This document shows positions 38,211 through 48,479 of a stretch of DNA of 64,000 nt, in pieces (the stretch's first letter is position 1; the number at the start of each line of letters is the position of its first letter). The stretch lies in contig NZ_SNYH01000007.1 of the NCBI RefSeq assembly GCF_004363005.1, forward strand, positions 62,001-126,000, in the 5' to 3' direction. The notes under the pieces are model-generated. The model ran no database searches. It saw only the letters and a list, made by a program, of their open reading frames with translations, and was not told where the DNA came from. A program made the translations under genes and the position numbers. This stretch comes from Tenacibaculum caenipelagi (GTDB lineage Bacteria; Bacteroidota; Bacteroidia; Flavobacteriales; Flavobacteriaceae).

Positions 38211-40538
38211 ATGAAAAAGTTTTTATTTACCCTTATAGTATTTATCTCTATTCAGTTATCTGCTCAGGTAACACTTACAGGTAAAATTGTAGAAAAAAAC
38301 ACAAAACAACCTTTAGAGTTTGCTACTGTAATTTTAACCAACCCAACCACAAATGAAATTGTTGCAGGTGAGTCGACTAACAATAAAGGAGAATTTTTTA
38401 TCGATACTAAAAAAGGAGATTACAATATTAAAGTTGAATTTATTGGTTTTAAAAATCATTCAATAAATAATATTACACTTACTCAGAGTCAATCATTACA
38501 AACTATTTTTTTGCAGGAAGACGCACAAACTTTAAATGAAGTAGAGATTGTAGCAGAAAAATCTACCACTGAATATAAATTAGACAAACGTGTTTTTAAT
38601 GTAGGAAAGGATTTAATTTCTAAAGGGGGTTCTGTAAATGATATTTTAAACAATGTTCCATCAGTAAATGTAGATATTGAAGGAGGTATAAGCTTACGAG
38701 GCAATCCGAATGTTCGTATTTTAATTAATGGAAAACCTTCTGTTTTAACAGCAAATAATGGTTTAGAATCAATTCCTTCTGAGAATATAGAAAAGGTTGA
38801 AGTAGTTACGAATCCTTCTGCTAAGTATGACGCAAGTGGAACAGCTGGAATTATCAATATCATTTTAAAGAAAAATAAAAGTGGTGGTTTTGGTAGCTCT
38901 TTACAGTTAACTACAGGAATTCCTAACAATCATAGCATCAACTACAATATGAATTACAAAAAAGAAAAATTCAATTTATTTTCTAATATTGGTTATCGTT
39001 ATATGTCTTTCGATGGAAATGGTTATTTGAACAGAACTAATCTCAATAATGGGGTAGTAACTTCTTATTCTAACAGGGTAACTAATACTACTAGAAGCCG
39101 TAGTACTTTTAACCTTTATTTTGGAAGTGATTATTACATTAATGATAAAAACACTCTTACCCTAAGTTACTACCATAGAAACAATACAAGTAAAAACAAT
39201 GTTGATTATACCTTTAACTTTTTAGACAACACACAACAAACAGATAGTATTCTTACTACACAAGAATCATATAAAGAACCTCAAAAAGTAAATCAAATTG
39301 AATTAAATTACGTAAAAACATTTGCTAAAAAAGGGCAGAAATTTACCGCTAACTTTCAATACGATTTTTGGAATGATGACGAAAATGAATTAGTTAAAGA
39401 ACAACAACAATTCCCTACGACCTCAGCCATAAATATTTTACAAAGTAGAGACATAGAAAGTAGCAAAGATTTTTTATTTCAAACTGATTTTAAACTACCT
39501 ATCTCAGAAAAATCACATGTAGAAATGGGGATAAAAGGAGAAATTAGAAATATTGACAGCGACTATAAAGTTTGGGATAATGCTGTTATAATTGATAGTT
39601 TAAATAACTTATTAAAATATAATGAACGTATTTATGGAGCCTATGTTCAATATGGAAACAAAAAAAACAAACTACAATATTTATTAGGTTTACGTGCTGA
39701 GCATGCTAATACTGGAAGTACCGACAGAAACAATCAGTTTAAAACTAATAAAAATTACACCGATTTATTCCCTACTGCACATTTAACCTACAACTTTAAT
39801 CAAGCTACCAATTTACAATTAAGTTATAGTAGAAGAATTAGACGTCCTAGTTTTTGGCACCTAAACCCTTTTGGTGGAATATCTGACCGCAGAAATATAC
39901 GCGTAGGTAACCCAGATTTAAACCCCATGTATACCAATTCTTTTGAGTTAGGTTTATTAAAAAGATGGAGCAAATTCACCTTAAATCCATCAATTTATTA
40001 CCAACGAACTACCAATGTATTTGAAACTTTGGTATCAACAAATTCTTTTGAAGTCTTAATATCCAAACCTATCAACTCAGGAATAGAGAAAAGATTAGGA
40101 ACTGAGTTAGCTATTCAATATTCTCCTTATAAATGGTGGAGATTATCAAGTGAGTTCAACTACTATTCTTTTAATCAGAGAGGAATATATACTGTTGATG
40201 ACAACACATGGTCTACTCGTTTAAACTCTAGAATGAAGTTTTCAAGATTAACTATTCAATCTAGCTTAAATTATCTTGGAAAGAGACAAAGCGGGCAAAT
40301 TTTTACTGAAGCTCAGTATAGAGCTAACATAGGAGTAAGTAAAGATTTATGGAACGACAAAGCTACACTTACCCTAAACATGAATAACATTTTTGATTCT
40401 CATATAAACAAACAGTTAATTACTGGTGAAAATTATAGAGCTATTAGGTACGATAAACCTATTGGTAGGTATACTTCTGTAAGTTTTACTTATCGTTTTA
40501 ACAGAACTAAAAAAGATAGAGATCGTTTACCTGATTAA
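38211..40538 (+). CDS. TonB-dependent-receptor-like outer-membrane barrel protein
   Basis: A 775-residue outer-membrane protein. After a signal peptide (cleaved near LSAQ, residue 19) there is a carboxypeptidase-regulatory-like domain (about 22-100), a plug domain (about 110-225, with LNNVPSVNVDIEGGISLRGNPN) and a large barrel ending in YRFNRTKKDRDRLPD. The C-terminus lacks the usual terminal Phe, and the protein belongs to the outer-membrane beta-barrel family rather than SusC. No substrate can be read. It is divergent from the LytS/LytTR genes. Confidence 0.85.
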   Translation: MKKFLFTLIVFISIQLSAQVTLTGKIVEKNTKQPLEFATVILTNPTTNEIVAGESTNNKGEFFIDTKKGDYNIKVEFIGFKNHSINNITLTQSQSLQTIFLQEDAQTLNEVEIVAEKSTTEYKLDKRVFNVGKDLISKGGSVNDILNNVPSVNVDIEGGISLRGNPNVRILINGKPSVLTANNGLESIPSENIEKVEVVTNPSAKYDASGTAGIINIILKKNKSGGFGSSLQLTTGIPNNHSINYNMNYKKEKFNLFSNIGYRYMSFDGNGYLNRTNLNNGVVTSYSNRVTNTTRSRSTFNLYFGSDYYINDKNTLTLSYYHRNNTSKNNVDYTFNFLDNTQQTDSILTTQESYKEPQKVNQIELNYVKTFAKKGQKFTANFQYDFWNDDENELVKEQQQFPTTSAINILQSRDIESSKDFLFQTDFKLPISEKSHVEMGIKGEIRNIDSDYKVWDNAVIIDSLNNLLKYNERIYGAYVQYGNKKNKLQYLLGLRAEHANTGSTDRNNQFKTNKNYTDLFPTAHLTYNFNQATNLQLSYSRRIRRPSFWHLNPFGGISDRRNIRVGNPDLNPMYTNSFELGLLKRWSKFTLNPSIYYQRTTNVFETLVSTNSFEVLISKPINSGIEKRLGTELAIQYSPYKWWRLSSEFNYYSFNQRGIYTVDDNTWSTRLNSRMKFSRLTIQSSLNYLGKRQSGQIFTEAQYRANIGVSKDLWNDKATLTLNMNNIFDSHINKQLITGENYRAIRYDKPIGRYTSVSFTYRFNRTKKDRDRLPD

Positions 40539-40556
40539 ACTTCTGCTTTTTGAATT

Positions 40557-40594
40557 AAAAAAGGGTTAAAAACAATAAGTTTTTAACCCTTTTT
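40557..40594. terminator. Bidirectional terminator between the barrel gene and the efflux operon
   Basis: AAAAAGGGTTAAAAAC and GTTTTTAACCCTTTTT form a 16-bp stem with an AATAA loop, with A-run and T-run flanks. It sits between convergent units. Confidence 0.92.
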
Positions 40595-40613
40595 ATAGTT
40601 AACAAAAAATCAA

Positions 40614-43600
40614 TTATAAAACGCTACGTAACCACATTTTAAATTTGGTGATTAAGTAGAATAATATCGGTACTACAATTAATGTTAAGAAGGTAGCGAT
40701 AAATAATCCGTAAATAACAGTCCATGCTAATGGACCCCAGAAGATTACGTTATCCCCTCCAACATATATATGTGGATTTAACTCACTAGCTAAGGTAAAG
40801 AAATTAATATTCAATCCTGTTGCTAACGGAATTAATCCTAAAATGGTTGTGATAGCAGTTAATAATACTGGACGTAGACGTGCTTTTCCTCCTCTAATAA
40901 TAGCTTCTCCTAAAGTATTTACATCTACAAACTCATCTGCTGACAATCCATGTTCTACTTTCTTTCTATCAATTAATAACTGAGTATAATCCAGCAACAC
41001 CACTCCGTTGTTCACTACAATACCCGCCAGCGAAATAATTCCCATCATGGTCATCATAATTACGAATGGTTTTGCTGTGATAATTAAACCTCCAAAAACC
41101 CCAATCAAACTCAAGAAGATTGCCAACATGATAATTGCAGGTTTTGAAACAGAATTAAACTGGAAAATCAAAATCAAGAAAATCAAACCTAACCCTCCAA
41201 AAAATGCTTTTAATAAGAATGCCATTTGCTTACCTTGTTCCTCTATTTGCCCAGTGTAATCAATTCTTACTGAATCTGGCTGCTCAGTAAACGTCTTCAT
41301 TTCACTTTGAATTTTAGAAACAATTGCTGTTGCATCTGTATACCCTGGTGCTAAAGCTGAATATACTGTTACTACCCTCTTCACATCTTTGTGCTTAATC
41401 GCACTAAAACCAGATGTATTTATTTCTTCAGCTACTGCAGACACAGGAATCTCCTTAATCGTTCCTGTAGCCATATCTCTAAAGGTTATCTTTTGATTGA
41501 AAATAGCACTCTTATTATACCTGTTCTCTTCATTAAAACGAACATAGATATCATAGTCATCACCATCTTCTTTATAGATTCCTGCTTTCGCCCCAAAAAT
41601 AGCATTACGTAATTGGCTTCCTACTTGAGAAGAGTTCACCCCTAACTCACCAGCTTTTTTACGATCAACATTTACTAACATTGATGGTTTAGACTTATTT
41701 ACGTCTATTTTTAACTCATCGATACCAGCTATACTTTTTGAATTGATAAAATCACGCATTTTCTCAGCAGTATTAATCAATTCAGCATAATCATTTCCTT
41801 CTAATTCGATATTAATAGGATATCCTGCTGGTGGACCTACCGCCTCTTTTTCTACCGAAATTTCTAATCCTGGATAAATTCCACGTAAAGCTTCGGTTAC
41901 CTTCTTTTGCAACTCTTTACTATCTGCCCCTCTACGATACTTATACTCACGCATTGAAGCCGTTATTTTTCCTCTATGAGGCATTTCTGCTGTTGAACCT
42001 CCATCTGTTTGTGGATTTCCTGAACCAGCCCCTACTTGAGAAACGGCACTCTCTACCAAGAAATTATATCCATTATCAACATATTCTGGTAAGTTCAAGA
42101 CCTTATACACACGCTCTTCCAAATCTTTCATGATCAGATTTGTCTTTTCAATATCTGTTCCTTGAGGGTACTCGATATATACAATAATCTGGTTAGGTGT
42201 ATTATCTGGGAAAAATTCTACTTTGGTTCGTTGACTTCCTATCGAAGCTCCAAACCCTCCAAAAGCTATGATCAACAATACGAAAGTTGCTATTGAAATT
42301 ATATAGGGTCTCCAACCTCTTAATGCTGCTCTTAACATTTTCTCATAAAAACGTTCCCAACGTGGCAATACTCTATTTTGGAAACGGTTTGCCCAAGGTC
42401 TTAATGCTAATCTATACACCCATAACATAATAGCTGTAAAAATCATAATTGTTCCTATGGCTCTATACGCTCCTCCTAATAGCGCAATTAGCAAACCTAT
42501 AATTGCCATAGTAGCCGATAAGATAATAATACGTCTTAATGGCATATTTTTATCTTCCACACTCATAAATTGAGATACCATTACCGAGTTAAAGAAGATC
42601 GCTACAAATAAAGATGACCCTAATACAACTGATAATGTTACTGGGAAGTAAATCATAAATTGCCCCATAGTTCCAGGCCACATTCCTAAAGGAATAAATG
42701 CTGCTACCGTCGTTGCTGTTGATATAATAATCGGAAATGCAATTTCACCAATACCTTTTTTAGCAGCTTCAATTCGAGGCATTCCTTCGTCCATCAAACG
42801 ATATACGTTTTCAACAACCACAATACCGTTATCTACCAGCATACCTAGTCCCATAATTAATCCGAAAAGAATCATGGTATTCATTGTGTACCCTAACCAA
42901 CTCAATATCATTAATGACATGAACATTGACATAGGAATGGCAAACCCAACAAATAAGGCGTTTTTGAATCCCAAGAAGAACATCAATACCAACACCACTA
43001 AAATTACCCCAAAAATGATGTTGTTTACTAAATCATCAACTTGTCCAATCGTTTTTGAAGATTGATCGTTAGCAATCGTAACTTTTAAATTACTTGGAAA
43101 TACATTGACTTTAGCATCTTCAACTATTTTTTGAATTTTTTCAGCAGCCTCAACCATGTTCTTTCCCGAACGCTTTTTCACATCCAGCATCACCACAGCT
43201 TCACCAAACTCGCGAGCGTAGGTAGTTTTGTCTTTATCTTTAAAAGAAACCTTTGCGATGTCTTTTAAATAAATTGAGTTTCCTTTTTCTGATTTTACCA
43301 CAAAATCTTGTAATTCTTGTGGATCTTCAATTTCCCCTAAAATTCTTATAGTTCTTCTTTGTCCACTAGCAATTAAATTTCCTGCAGACATCGTTAAGTT
43401 TCCTCCGTTTATCGAATTGATAACATCTTGAAAACTTACTTGTGCAGCCATCATTTTGTAAATATCAACGGCTACCTCAACCTCTTTCTCTTCAGCTCCA
43501 CGGATATCTACTTTTTTAATTTCCGAAAGATCTTCTATTTCATCTTCTAAATACTCTCCAAATTCTTTTAATTTATCAACTGGATAGTCTCCTGAAATAT

Positions 43601-44078
43601 TGATATTTAAAATTGGCATTTCTTCAGAAAGACTCAACTCAAATACATTAGGCTCTACCTTTGCTCCATTAAATGTAGGCCAATCTTCGCTCGAAGTTTC
43701 TTGATCTATTTCATCTTTTACCTTTTGTTTTGCTTGATCTACTGTAATGTTTTCATCAAACTCTACAATTACCATTGAGTAATCTTCTTGCGAGGTAGAA
43801 GTAATTTCAACCACATTACTTACCGTTTTTAATCTATCTTCTAACGGATCGGTGATTAGTTTTTCTATATCTTCTGCTGTATTTCCAGGATATACAGAAC
43901 TAATATAAATTTTGGTTTCTCTAATTTCTGGGAAATTCTCTCTGGGCATACTTAAAAAGGCAGAAATACCCGAAATAAAAATCATTACCATCATTACATA
44001 GATGGTCGTTTTATTATTAATCGCCCAAGAGGATAAACCAAATTCTTTATCTACTTGCTTTTTTTGTTTTTCAGTCAT
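40614..44078 (-). CDS. RND-family multidrug efflux permease
   Basis: An inner-membrane proton-driven pump of 1154 residues, with twelve helices and two large periplasmic loops (about 40-340 and 640-900). In helix 4 the family aspartate pair reads LVDNGIVVVENV, so the second Asp is Asn, and helix 10 has NNGVVLLDY in place of the lysine of AcrB; both changes are frequent in this sub-branch. An extra membrane stretch lies around 520-570. It is third in the TetR-TolC-adaptor-pump operon. Substrates unknown. Confidence 0.93.
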   Translation of the reverse strand: MTEKQKKQVDKEFGLSSWAINNKTTIYVMMVMIFISGISAFLSMPRENFPEIRETKIYISSVYPGNTAEDIEKLITDPLEDRLKTVSNVVEITSTSQEDYSMVIVEFDENITVDQAKQKVKDEIDQETSSEDWPTFNGAKVEPNVFELSLSEEMPILNINISGDYPVDKLKEFGEYLEDEIEDLSEIKKVDIRGAEEKEVEVAVDIYKMMAAQVSFQDVINSINGGNLTMSAGNLIASGQRRTIRILGEIEDPQELQDFVVKSEKGNSIYLKDIAKVSFKDKDKTTYAREFGEAVVMLDVKKRSGKNMVEAAEKIQKIVEDAKVNVFPSNLKVTIANDQSSKTIGQVDDLVNNIIFGVILVVLVLMFFLGFKNALFVGFAIPMSMFMSLMILSWLGYTMNTMILFGLIMGLGMLVDNGIVVVENVYRLMDEGMPRIEAAKKGIGEIAFPIIISTATTVAAFIPLGMWPGTMGQFMIYFPVTLSVVLGSSLFVAIFFNSVMVSQFMSVEDKNMPLRRIIILSATMAIIGLLIALLGGAYRAIGTIMIFTAIMLWVYRLALRPWANRFQNRVLPRWERFYEKMLRAALRGWRPYIISIATFVLLIIAFGGFGASIGSQRTKVEFFPDNTPNQIIVYIEYPQGTDIEKTNLIMKDLEERVYKVLNLPEYVDNGYNFLVESAVSQVGAGSGNPQTDGGSTAEMPHRGKITASMREYKYRRGADSKELQKKVTEALRGIYPGLEISVEKEAVGPPAGYPINIELEGNDYAELINTAEKMRDFINSKSIAGIDELKIDVNKSKPSMLVNVDRKKAGELGVNSSQVGSQLRNAIFGAKAGIYKEDGDDYDIYVRFNEENRYNKSAIFNQKITFRDMATGTIKEIPVSAVAEEINTSGFSAIKHKDVKRVVTVYSALAPGYTDATAIVSKIQSEMKTFTEQPDSVRIDYTGQIEEQGKQMAFLLKAFFGGLGLIFLILIFQFNSVSKPAIIMLAIFLSLIGVFGGLIITAKPFVIMMTMMGIISLAGIVVNNGVVLLDYTQLLIDRKKVEHGLSADEFVDVNTLGEAIIRGGKARLRPVLLTAITTILGLIPLATGLNINFFTLASELNPHIYVGGDNVIFWGPLAWTVIYGLFIATFLTLIVVPILFYLITKFKMWLRSVL

Positions 44079-44099
44079 CAGTTGTGTAACTTTAATGGG

Positions 44100-45284
44100 T
44101 TATTTTGCGTCTTGTGAAGCTGCTAAAATTTTAACTTCCTGTCCATTTTTAACACTACGTGCTCCTTCTTCAATAATTTTTGCTCCGCTTTCAACCCCGC
44201 TTAAAACTTCAATAATATCTCCTTGAGTTTTTCCTGTACTTATAATTGTTTGTTTGGCAGTACCTACTTGATCTTTTATATTTTCAACCACATAAATATA
44301 TTGCTCTCCATTTGCGTTTTCAGAAATAATACTTTGAGGTATTAAAACAGCCTTTTCGTTTGAGTAATCGTTAATTTTTAACTTAGCAGTTAAATTAGGT
44401 TTGATTTTACCATCTTGATTTGGAACTCCCACCTCAACTTTAAAAGTTCTGTTTGCTGGATTGATAAAATTGCCCGCTTGACGAATTTTTGAAGTCAATT
44501 TTTTTCCTAAAATTGGGAATTCTACTTCAACTGTTTTTCCTTTTTTAATAGAGGTAATATAACTTTCAGGTACATCTGTTTCTATATACATATCTTTTAG
44601 GTTTACAATTCTGAAAACTTCAGACCCCATTCCTGGCGCAACCACGGTACCCTGTTCTTTAATTACATCATCTATAACTCCAGAAAAAGGTGCAGTAATT
44701 ACCGATTTTGCTAATTGTCTTCTTAATTGACTCACAGCATTTGTCTGTGCTTCATAACTGGTTTTCGCTTGTAAAAATTGAATCTCAGAACCTATTTTTT
44801 GCTCCCATAAACGTTTTTGACGCTTGTAAGTAGTTTCTGCTAAAGCAGCTTGTGCTTCAACTTGTGCTAATTGATTTGCTAAACCACCGTCATCAATTTT
44901 AGCTAAGGTTTGTCCCTTTTTCACATACTGTCCTTCCTTAACATAAATACGTACTAACAGTCCTGGCATTTCAGGATATATTAAAACATTTTGTTTAGTT
45001 TGTACATTTCCTTGCAATTCTAAGTAATGATCAAATACTTGTTCTTTAGCAGAAATCACTGTAATTAAAGGAACTTTTTTATTAGTGTCTAACTCAGATA
45101 TTTTATCGTTTAAAATTTTAATATCTTCTGCTAATGTTTGCATTTGTGTATCTAACGAAACTTTTTTCTCTCGAATTTTAGCTAAATCGTTAGAGGCAAT
45201 TACATCTTGAACAGATTGTTCTTTTTTACCTCCACAAGAAGCTAAAAGAAGTGTAACTACGAATAGTGAATATATTTTTCTCAT
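44100..45284 (-). CDS. RND efflux periplasmic adaptor (HlyD/MFP family)
   Basis: Links the pump to TolC. The 394-residue protein has a lipoprotein signal ending in LLASC (Cys17), a coiled-coil hairpin, a lipoyl-like domain (segments YPEMPGLLVRIYVKEGQYVKKGQ and SVITAPFSGVIDDV) and beta-barrel domains. It starts 11 bases after the TolC gene ends and 21 bases before the pump gene. Confidence 0.94.
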   Translation of the reverse strand: MRKIYSLFVVTLLLASCGGKKEQSVQDVIASNDLAKIREKKVSLDTQMQTLAEDIKILNDKISELDTNKKVPLITVISAKEQVFDHYLELQGNVQTKQNVLIYPEMPGLLVRIYVKEGQYVKKGQTLAKIDDGGLANQLAQVEAQAALAETTYKRQKRLWEQKIGSEIQFLQAKTSYEAQTNAVSQLRRQLAKSVITAPFSGVIDDVIKEQGTVVAPGMGSEVFRIVNLKDMYIETDVPESYITSIKKGKTVEVEFPILGKKLTSKIRQAGNFINPANRTFKVEVGVPNQDGKIKPNLTAKLKINDYSNEKAVLIPQSIISENANGEQYIYVVENIKDQVGTAKQTIISTGKTQGDIIEVLSGVESGAKIIEEGARSVKNGQEVKILAASQDAK

Positions 45285-45295
45285 TATAGTTGATT

Positions 45296-46714
45296 TTATT
45301 TTAGTGGTATGTTTAATGCGTTTTCTAATTGTGCTTTTTTAGCTATTACATTCAGCATTGATTGCACATAATTGTTTTGTTGTGTGTATAACTGGTTTTG
45401 TGCCTGTAGTAGATCGAAACTTGAAGAAATTCCTTCAAAAAACTTTACTTGTTGCTTTTTTTCAATTCTTTCTGCTAGAGCTAAGTTTTTCTTGGCTGTT
45501 TCGTAATTTTCTATTACTAATTGATATTCGCTCTTTGCAGTTTTTACTTGTAAGTTTAATTTTTGTTTTGCTTCTTCTAATCGAATATCAGCGTTCTCTA
45601 ATTCTATCTTAGCTTGCGCAGTTCTTGAACTTCTTCCGAAACTACTGAATATAGGTATGTTTAAGCTTACTCCGAATAAAGAATAATCAAACCATTTTTG
45701 GTCACTATTGAAAAAGTTAAAGTCGTCTGAGTTTGCGTTTGCTCCATAATTAATAAAAGCAGACAAACTAGGTAAAGCTTTACTTTGTTCAAACTTCATC
45801 AATAAACGTTTACTTTCTCTGTCGTTTTGAGCAATTTTAAAATCAATATGATTATCAATATTAAATTGGGTGCTTAACAAACTTAAATCAGTATTCTCAA
45901 CAACCAAGTTATCTAAGGTAGAAGTCAGTGTTAATTTTACATCGATTGGATTTCCTAACGAAATATTTAACATTTGGTATGCAATCTCTTTTAACCTCTC
46001 TGCATTTCTTAAATTACTTTCAACATTTCCTAAAGTAATTTGTAATTGCTCTACATTTTCTAACTCAGTTAACCCATTATCATACGTTTTTTGGGTTTCA
46101 TCTAAGTTTTTTTGAAGAACCTTTTTATTCCTCTCTAAAATTTCTATTGTTTTTTCGGTAACCAATACATTACCATAAGCATTCACAATAGCCTCACGTG
46201 TTGATAGCTCTGTTTTATTCTTAGCTTGTTCTGAAATTTTTAAATAGGTTTTTGCTGATTGTAAGCCTACCAAATACGAACCATCAAAAAGCAATTGTGT
46301 TAAAGTTACAGAAGCATTCATTGTTTGTTTTGTTCCAAAACGTAGTGGTATAAAACCTGTTGGAGACGTCACTTCTTTACCATTTCTTGTTACACCATCA
46401 AAATAATCTTCAACAACATCTATGGTACTTTGTGTATTATCAAAAGCCGCTGCAGGTAGTAAAGACACCTGTTGTTTTAACCAATTTTGATAATCTACCT
46501 TCCCATTAATTTGAGGTAATCCAATCGTGGTAGTTTCCCATTTTTTCTTTTTGGCTACCTCTATATTATTTAAAGAGACTTTATTTTCGTAACTGTTCTT
46601 TATAGCATAATCAATAGCTTCTTGCATTGATAAACTCATTTCCTTTTCTTGTTCTTGGGCGATAATACTCCCTATAAAAAAGAACACAAATACACTGTAT
46701 ATGTATTTCCTCAT
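45296..46714 (-). CDS. TolC-family outer-membrane efflux protein
   Basis: The outer-membrane channel of the pump. The 472 residues start with a signal peptide (cleaved near IIAQ, residue 19) and show two repeated outer-membrane efflux helices (with the ETQKTYDNGLTELENVEQLQ and KKQQVKFFEGISSSFDLLQAQ segments, about 210 and 425). It follows tetR by five bases. Confidence 0.94.
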   Translation of the reverse strand: MRKYIYSVFVFFFIGSIIAQEQEKEMSLSMQEAIDYAIKNSYENKVSLNNIEVAKKKKWETTTIGLPQINGKVDYQNWLKQQVSLLPAAAFDNTQSTIDVVEDYFDGVTRNGKEVTSPTGFIPLRFGTKQTMNASVTLTQLLFDGSYLVGLQSAKTYLKISEQAKNKTELSTREAIVNAYGNVLVTEKTIEILERNKKVLQKNLDETQKTYDNGLTELENVEQLQITLGNVESNLRNAERLKEIAYQMLNISLGNPIDVKLTLTSTLDNLVVENTDLSLLSTQFNIDNHIDFKIAQNDRESKRLLMKFEQSKALPSLSAFINYGANANSDDFNFFNSDQKWFDYSLFGVSLNIPIFSSFGRSSRTAQAKIELENADIRLEEAKQKLNLQVKTAKSEYQLVIENYETAKKNLALAERIEKKQQVKFFEGISSSFDLLQAQNQLYTQQNNYVQSMLNVIAKKAQLENALNIPLK

Positions 46715-46719
46715 TGTTT

Positions 46720-47328
46720 TTAGTTTAGATTTATGTTTTTTAATTGTTTTTCTAATTCTTTTACTCCCTTTTCTGTAGCAATAGCTCTTATGTGATATTC
46801 TAAAATCTCATACTCTATCTGCATAACTTCTTGCATGTCGTTACTGTATAATTCACTTTCAAACACCCCAAAGACCAACGTGAAATAAAAGTTCACTAAA
46901 AGATCACTCTTTATTTCTGCTCTATATAATCCTTGGTTAATGCCTTTTTCTAAATTATCTATATTACAATCTCTAAACATGCACACCTCTCGTTCTATTA
47001 GCTTTGTATAGGTTTCTGGATAGTACTTTTTTAACTGATACATAGGAGACGTTTTTGCATTCTTAAACATTTCTTTAAAAATTGCTTTTACTGCAAACTC
47101 CTCCTCTACCGCATTGTAATTTTGACTTTTAACCTTGTCTATAGCGTCACTTATTGTATTATGAACCGCCTCAGTACTCGCATCAACTAAAGCCGTTTTA
47201 TTTGGAAAGTACTTGTATAATGTCTTTTTTGACACACCAAGCTCTTTCGCAATATCATCCATCGTTGCGCTTTTAAACCCTAGGGTTAAAAACATCTCAC
47301 CTGCCTTATCTATAATTTTATCTTTCAT
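46720..47328 (-). CDS. TetR-type repressor of the efflux operon
   Basis: A 202-residue regulator starting at the ATG at 47328 (MKDKIIDKAGEMFLTLGF); the ATG at 47367 lies within the promoter. Residues 12-48 form the TetR helix-turn-helix (ATMDDIAKELGVSKKTLYKYF), and the rest is an all-helical ligand-binding part with a lone Cys pair. It is the first gene of the operon, so it regulates its own transcript. The promoter and an inverted repeat likely to be its operator lie just upstream. Confidence 0.93.
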   Translation of the reverse strand: MKDKIIDKAGEMFLTLGFKSATMDDIAKELGVSKKTLYKYFPNKTALVDASTEAVHNTISDAIDKVKSQNYNAVEEEFAVKAIFKEMFKNAKTSPMYQLKKYYPETYTKLIEREVCMFRDCNIDNLEKGINQGLYRAEIKSDLLVNFYFTLVFGVFESELYSNDMQEVMQIEYEILEYHIRAIATEKGVKELEKQLKNINLN

Positions 47329-47337
47329 AATTGCTTG

Positions 47338-47379
47338 CAAAAGTACAACAGGAAACTCTAGAAACAAAAAAAGTTTCCT
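47338..47379 (-). promoter_or_regulatory. Promoter of the efflux operon with overlapping TetR operator
   Basis: On the minus strand TTTG (47368-47365) and TACTTTTG (47345-47338) are exactly 19 bp apart. The inverted repeat AGGAAACT (47350-47357) / AGTTTCCT (47372-47379) brackets the -33 element, as expected for a repressor site that blocks polymerase. The -7 element ends only ten bases from the ATG, so the leader would be about five bases. Confidence 0.78.
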
Positions 47380-47421
47380 AAGTTTTAATCTTTTTTTAAC
47401 ATACCCTTATAGTTAAAATTT

Positions 47422-48426
47422 ATGTTTACCGTATTTTTACAAAAATTTTCAGATTTGGACATATTATCATATCAATCAGACTTTATAACTTATTTAGAAT
47501 CTCAAAAGTTTTCTAGAGAGCCTAAAAACCTTTATGAACCAATAGATTACATTCTTCAATTAGGAGGTAAAAGGATTCGTCCAGTACTTACCCTAATGGC
47601 TGCAAATATTTTTTCTGATGATTATCAAAAAGCCTTACCTGCTGCATTAGCTGTTGAAGTTTTTCACAACTTTACTTTAGTACATGATGATATTATGGAT
47701 GATGCTCCTTTGCGAAGAGGAAACGAAACGGTTCATGAAAAATGGGGTATAAACACAGGTATTCTCTCAGGAGATGCAATGCTTATTTTAGCCTATCAAT
47801 ATTTTGAAAACTACGAACCAGTAGTTTTTCAAAAATTAGCGCAACTATTTAGTAAAACTGCCCTTGAAGTTTGTGACGGTCAACAACTAGATGTTGATTT
47901 TGAAACGAGAAATGATGTAACCATCGACGAATACATTAAAATGATTACACTTAAAACTTCCGTTTTAGTAGCAGCAGCTTTAAAAATGGGAGCTATCGTT
48001 GCTAAAGCTAATGAAGAGCAAGCGCAACATTTATATAACTATGGATTAAACCTAGGTATTGCCTTCCAACTACAAGATGATTACTTAGATACTTTTGGTG
48101 ACCCTGAATCTTTTGGTAAACAAGTAGGAGGCGATATCATTGAAAACAAAAAAACATATCTTTATTTAAAGGCTTTGGAAGTAGCCAATGCTGATGACAA
48201 AGAAAATTTACGTGCTTTATATAACGGAAAACAAAAAAATAATACAGAAAAAATAGCGGTTGTTTCCTCTATTTTTGAGAAGAATAACATCCCTAAAGAA
48301 ACACACAAACTTATTGAGTATTACACAAATAAGTCGTTTGAAAGTCTAAAGCACTTAGACATTAGTGATGAGAATAAAGAAGGCTTACGTGCCTTTGGTA
48401 TGAATTTAATGAGCAGAAAAGTGTAA
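47422..48426 (+). CDS. Polyprenyl diphosphate synthase
   Basis: Makes linear isoprenoid diphosphates such as farnesyl or geranylgeranyl diphosphate. The 334-residue protein has the first aspartate-rich motif DDIMDDAPLRRG and the second DDYLDTFGD, with GGKRIRPVLTL near residue 50. The start at 47422 is the first ATG of the frame; residues 1-12 may not belong, so a slightly shorter protein is possible. It is divergent from tetR, with the operator between them. Confidence 0.92.
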   Translation: MFTVFLQKFSDLDILSYQSDFITYLESQKFSREPKNLYEPIDYILQLGGKRIRPVLTLMAANIFSDDYQKALPAALAVEVFHNFTLVHDDIMDDAPLRRGNETVHEKWGINTGILSGDAMLILAYQYFENYEPVVFQKLAQLFSKTALEVCDGQQLDVDFETRNDVTIDEYIKMITLKTSVLVAAALKMGAIVAKANEEQAQHLYNYGLNLGIAFQLQDDYLDTFGDPESFGKQVGGDIIENKKTYLYLKALEVANADDKENLRALYNGKQKNNTEKIAVVSSIFEKNNIPKETHKLIEYYTNKSFESLKHLDISDENKEGLRAFGMNLMSRKV

Positions 48427-48455
48427 AAAAATAGCTTTTTATTTAAAAAAGTTTT

Positions 48456-48463
48456 TATTTTTG
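48456..48463 (+). promoter_or_regulatory. -7 element of the tRNA gene
   Basis: TATTTTTG matches TAnnTTTG and ends 16 bases before the tRNA 5' end. Confidence 0.6.
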
Positions 48464-48479
48464 CACACCTAAGAAAACT

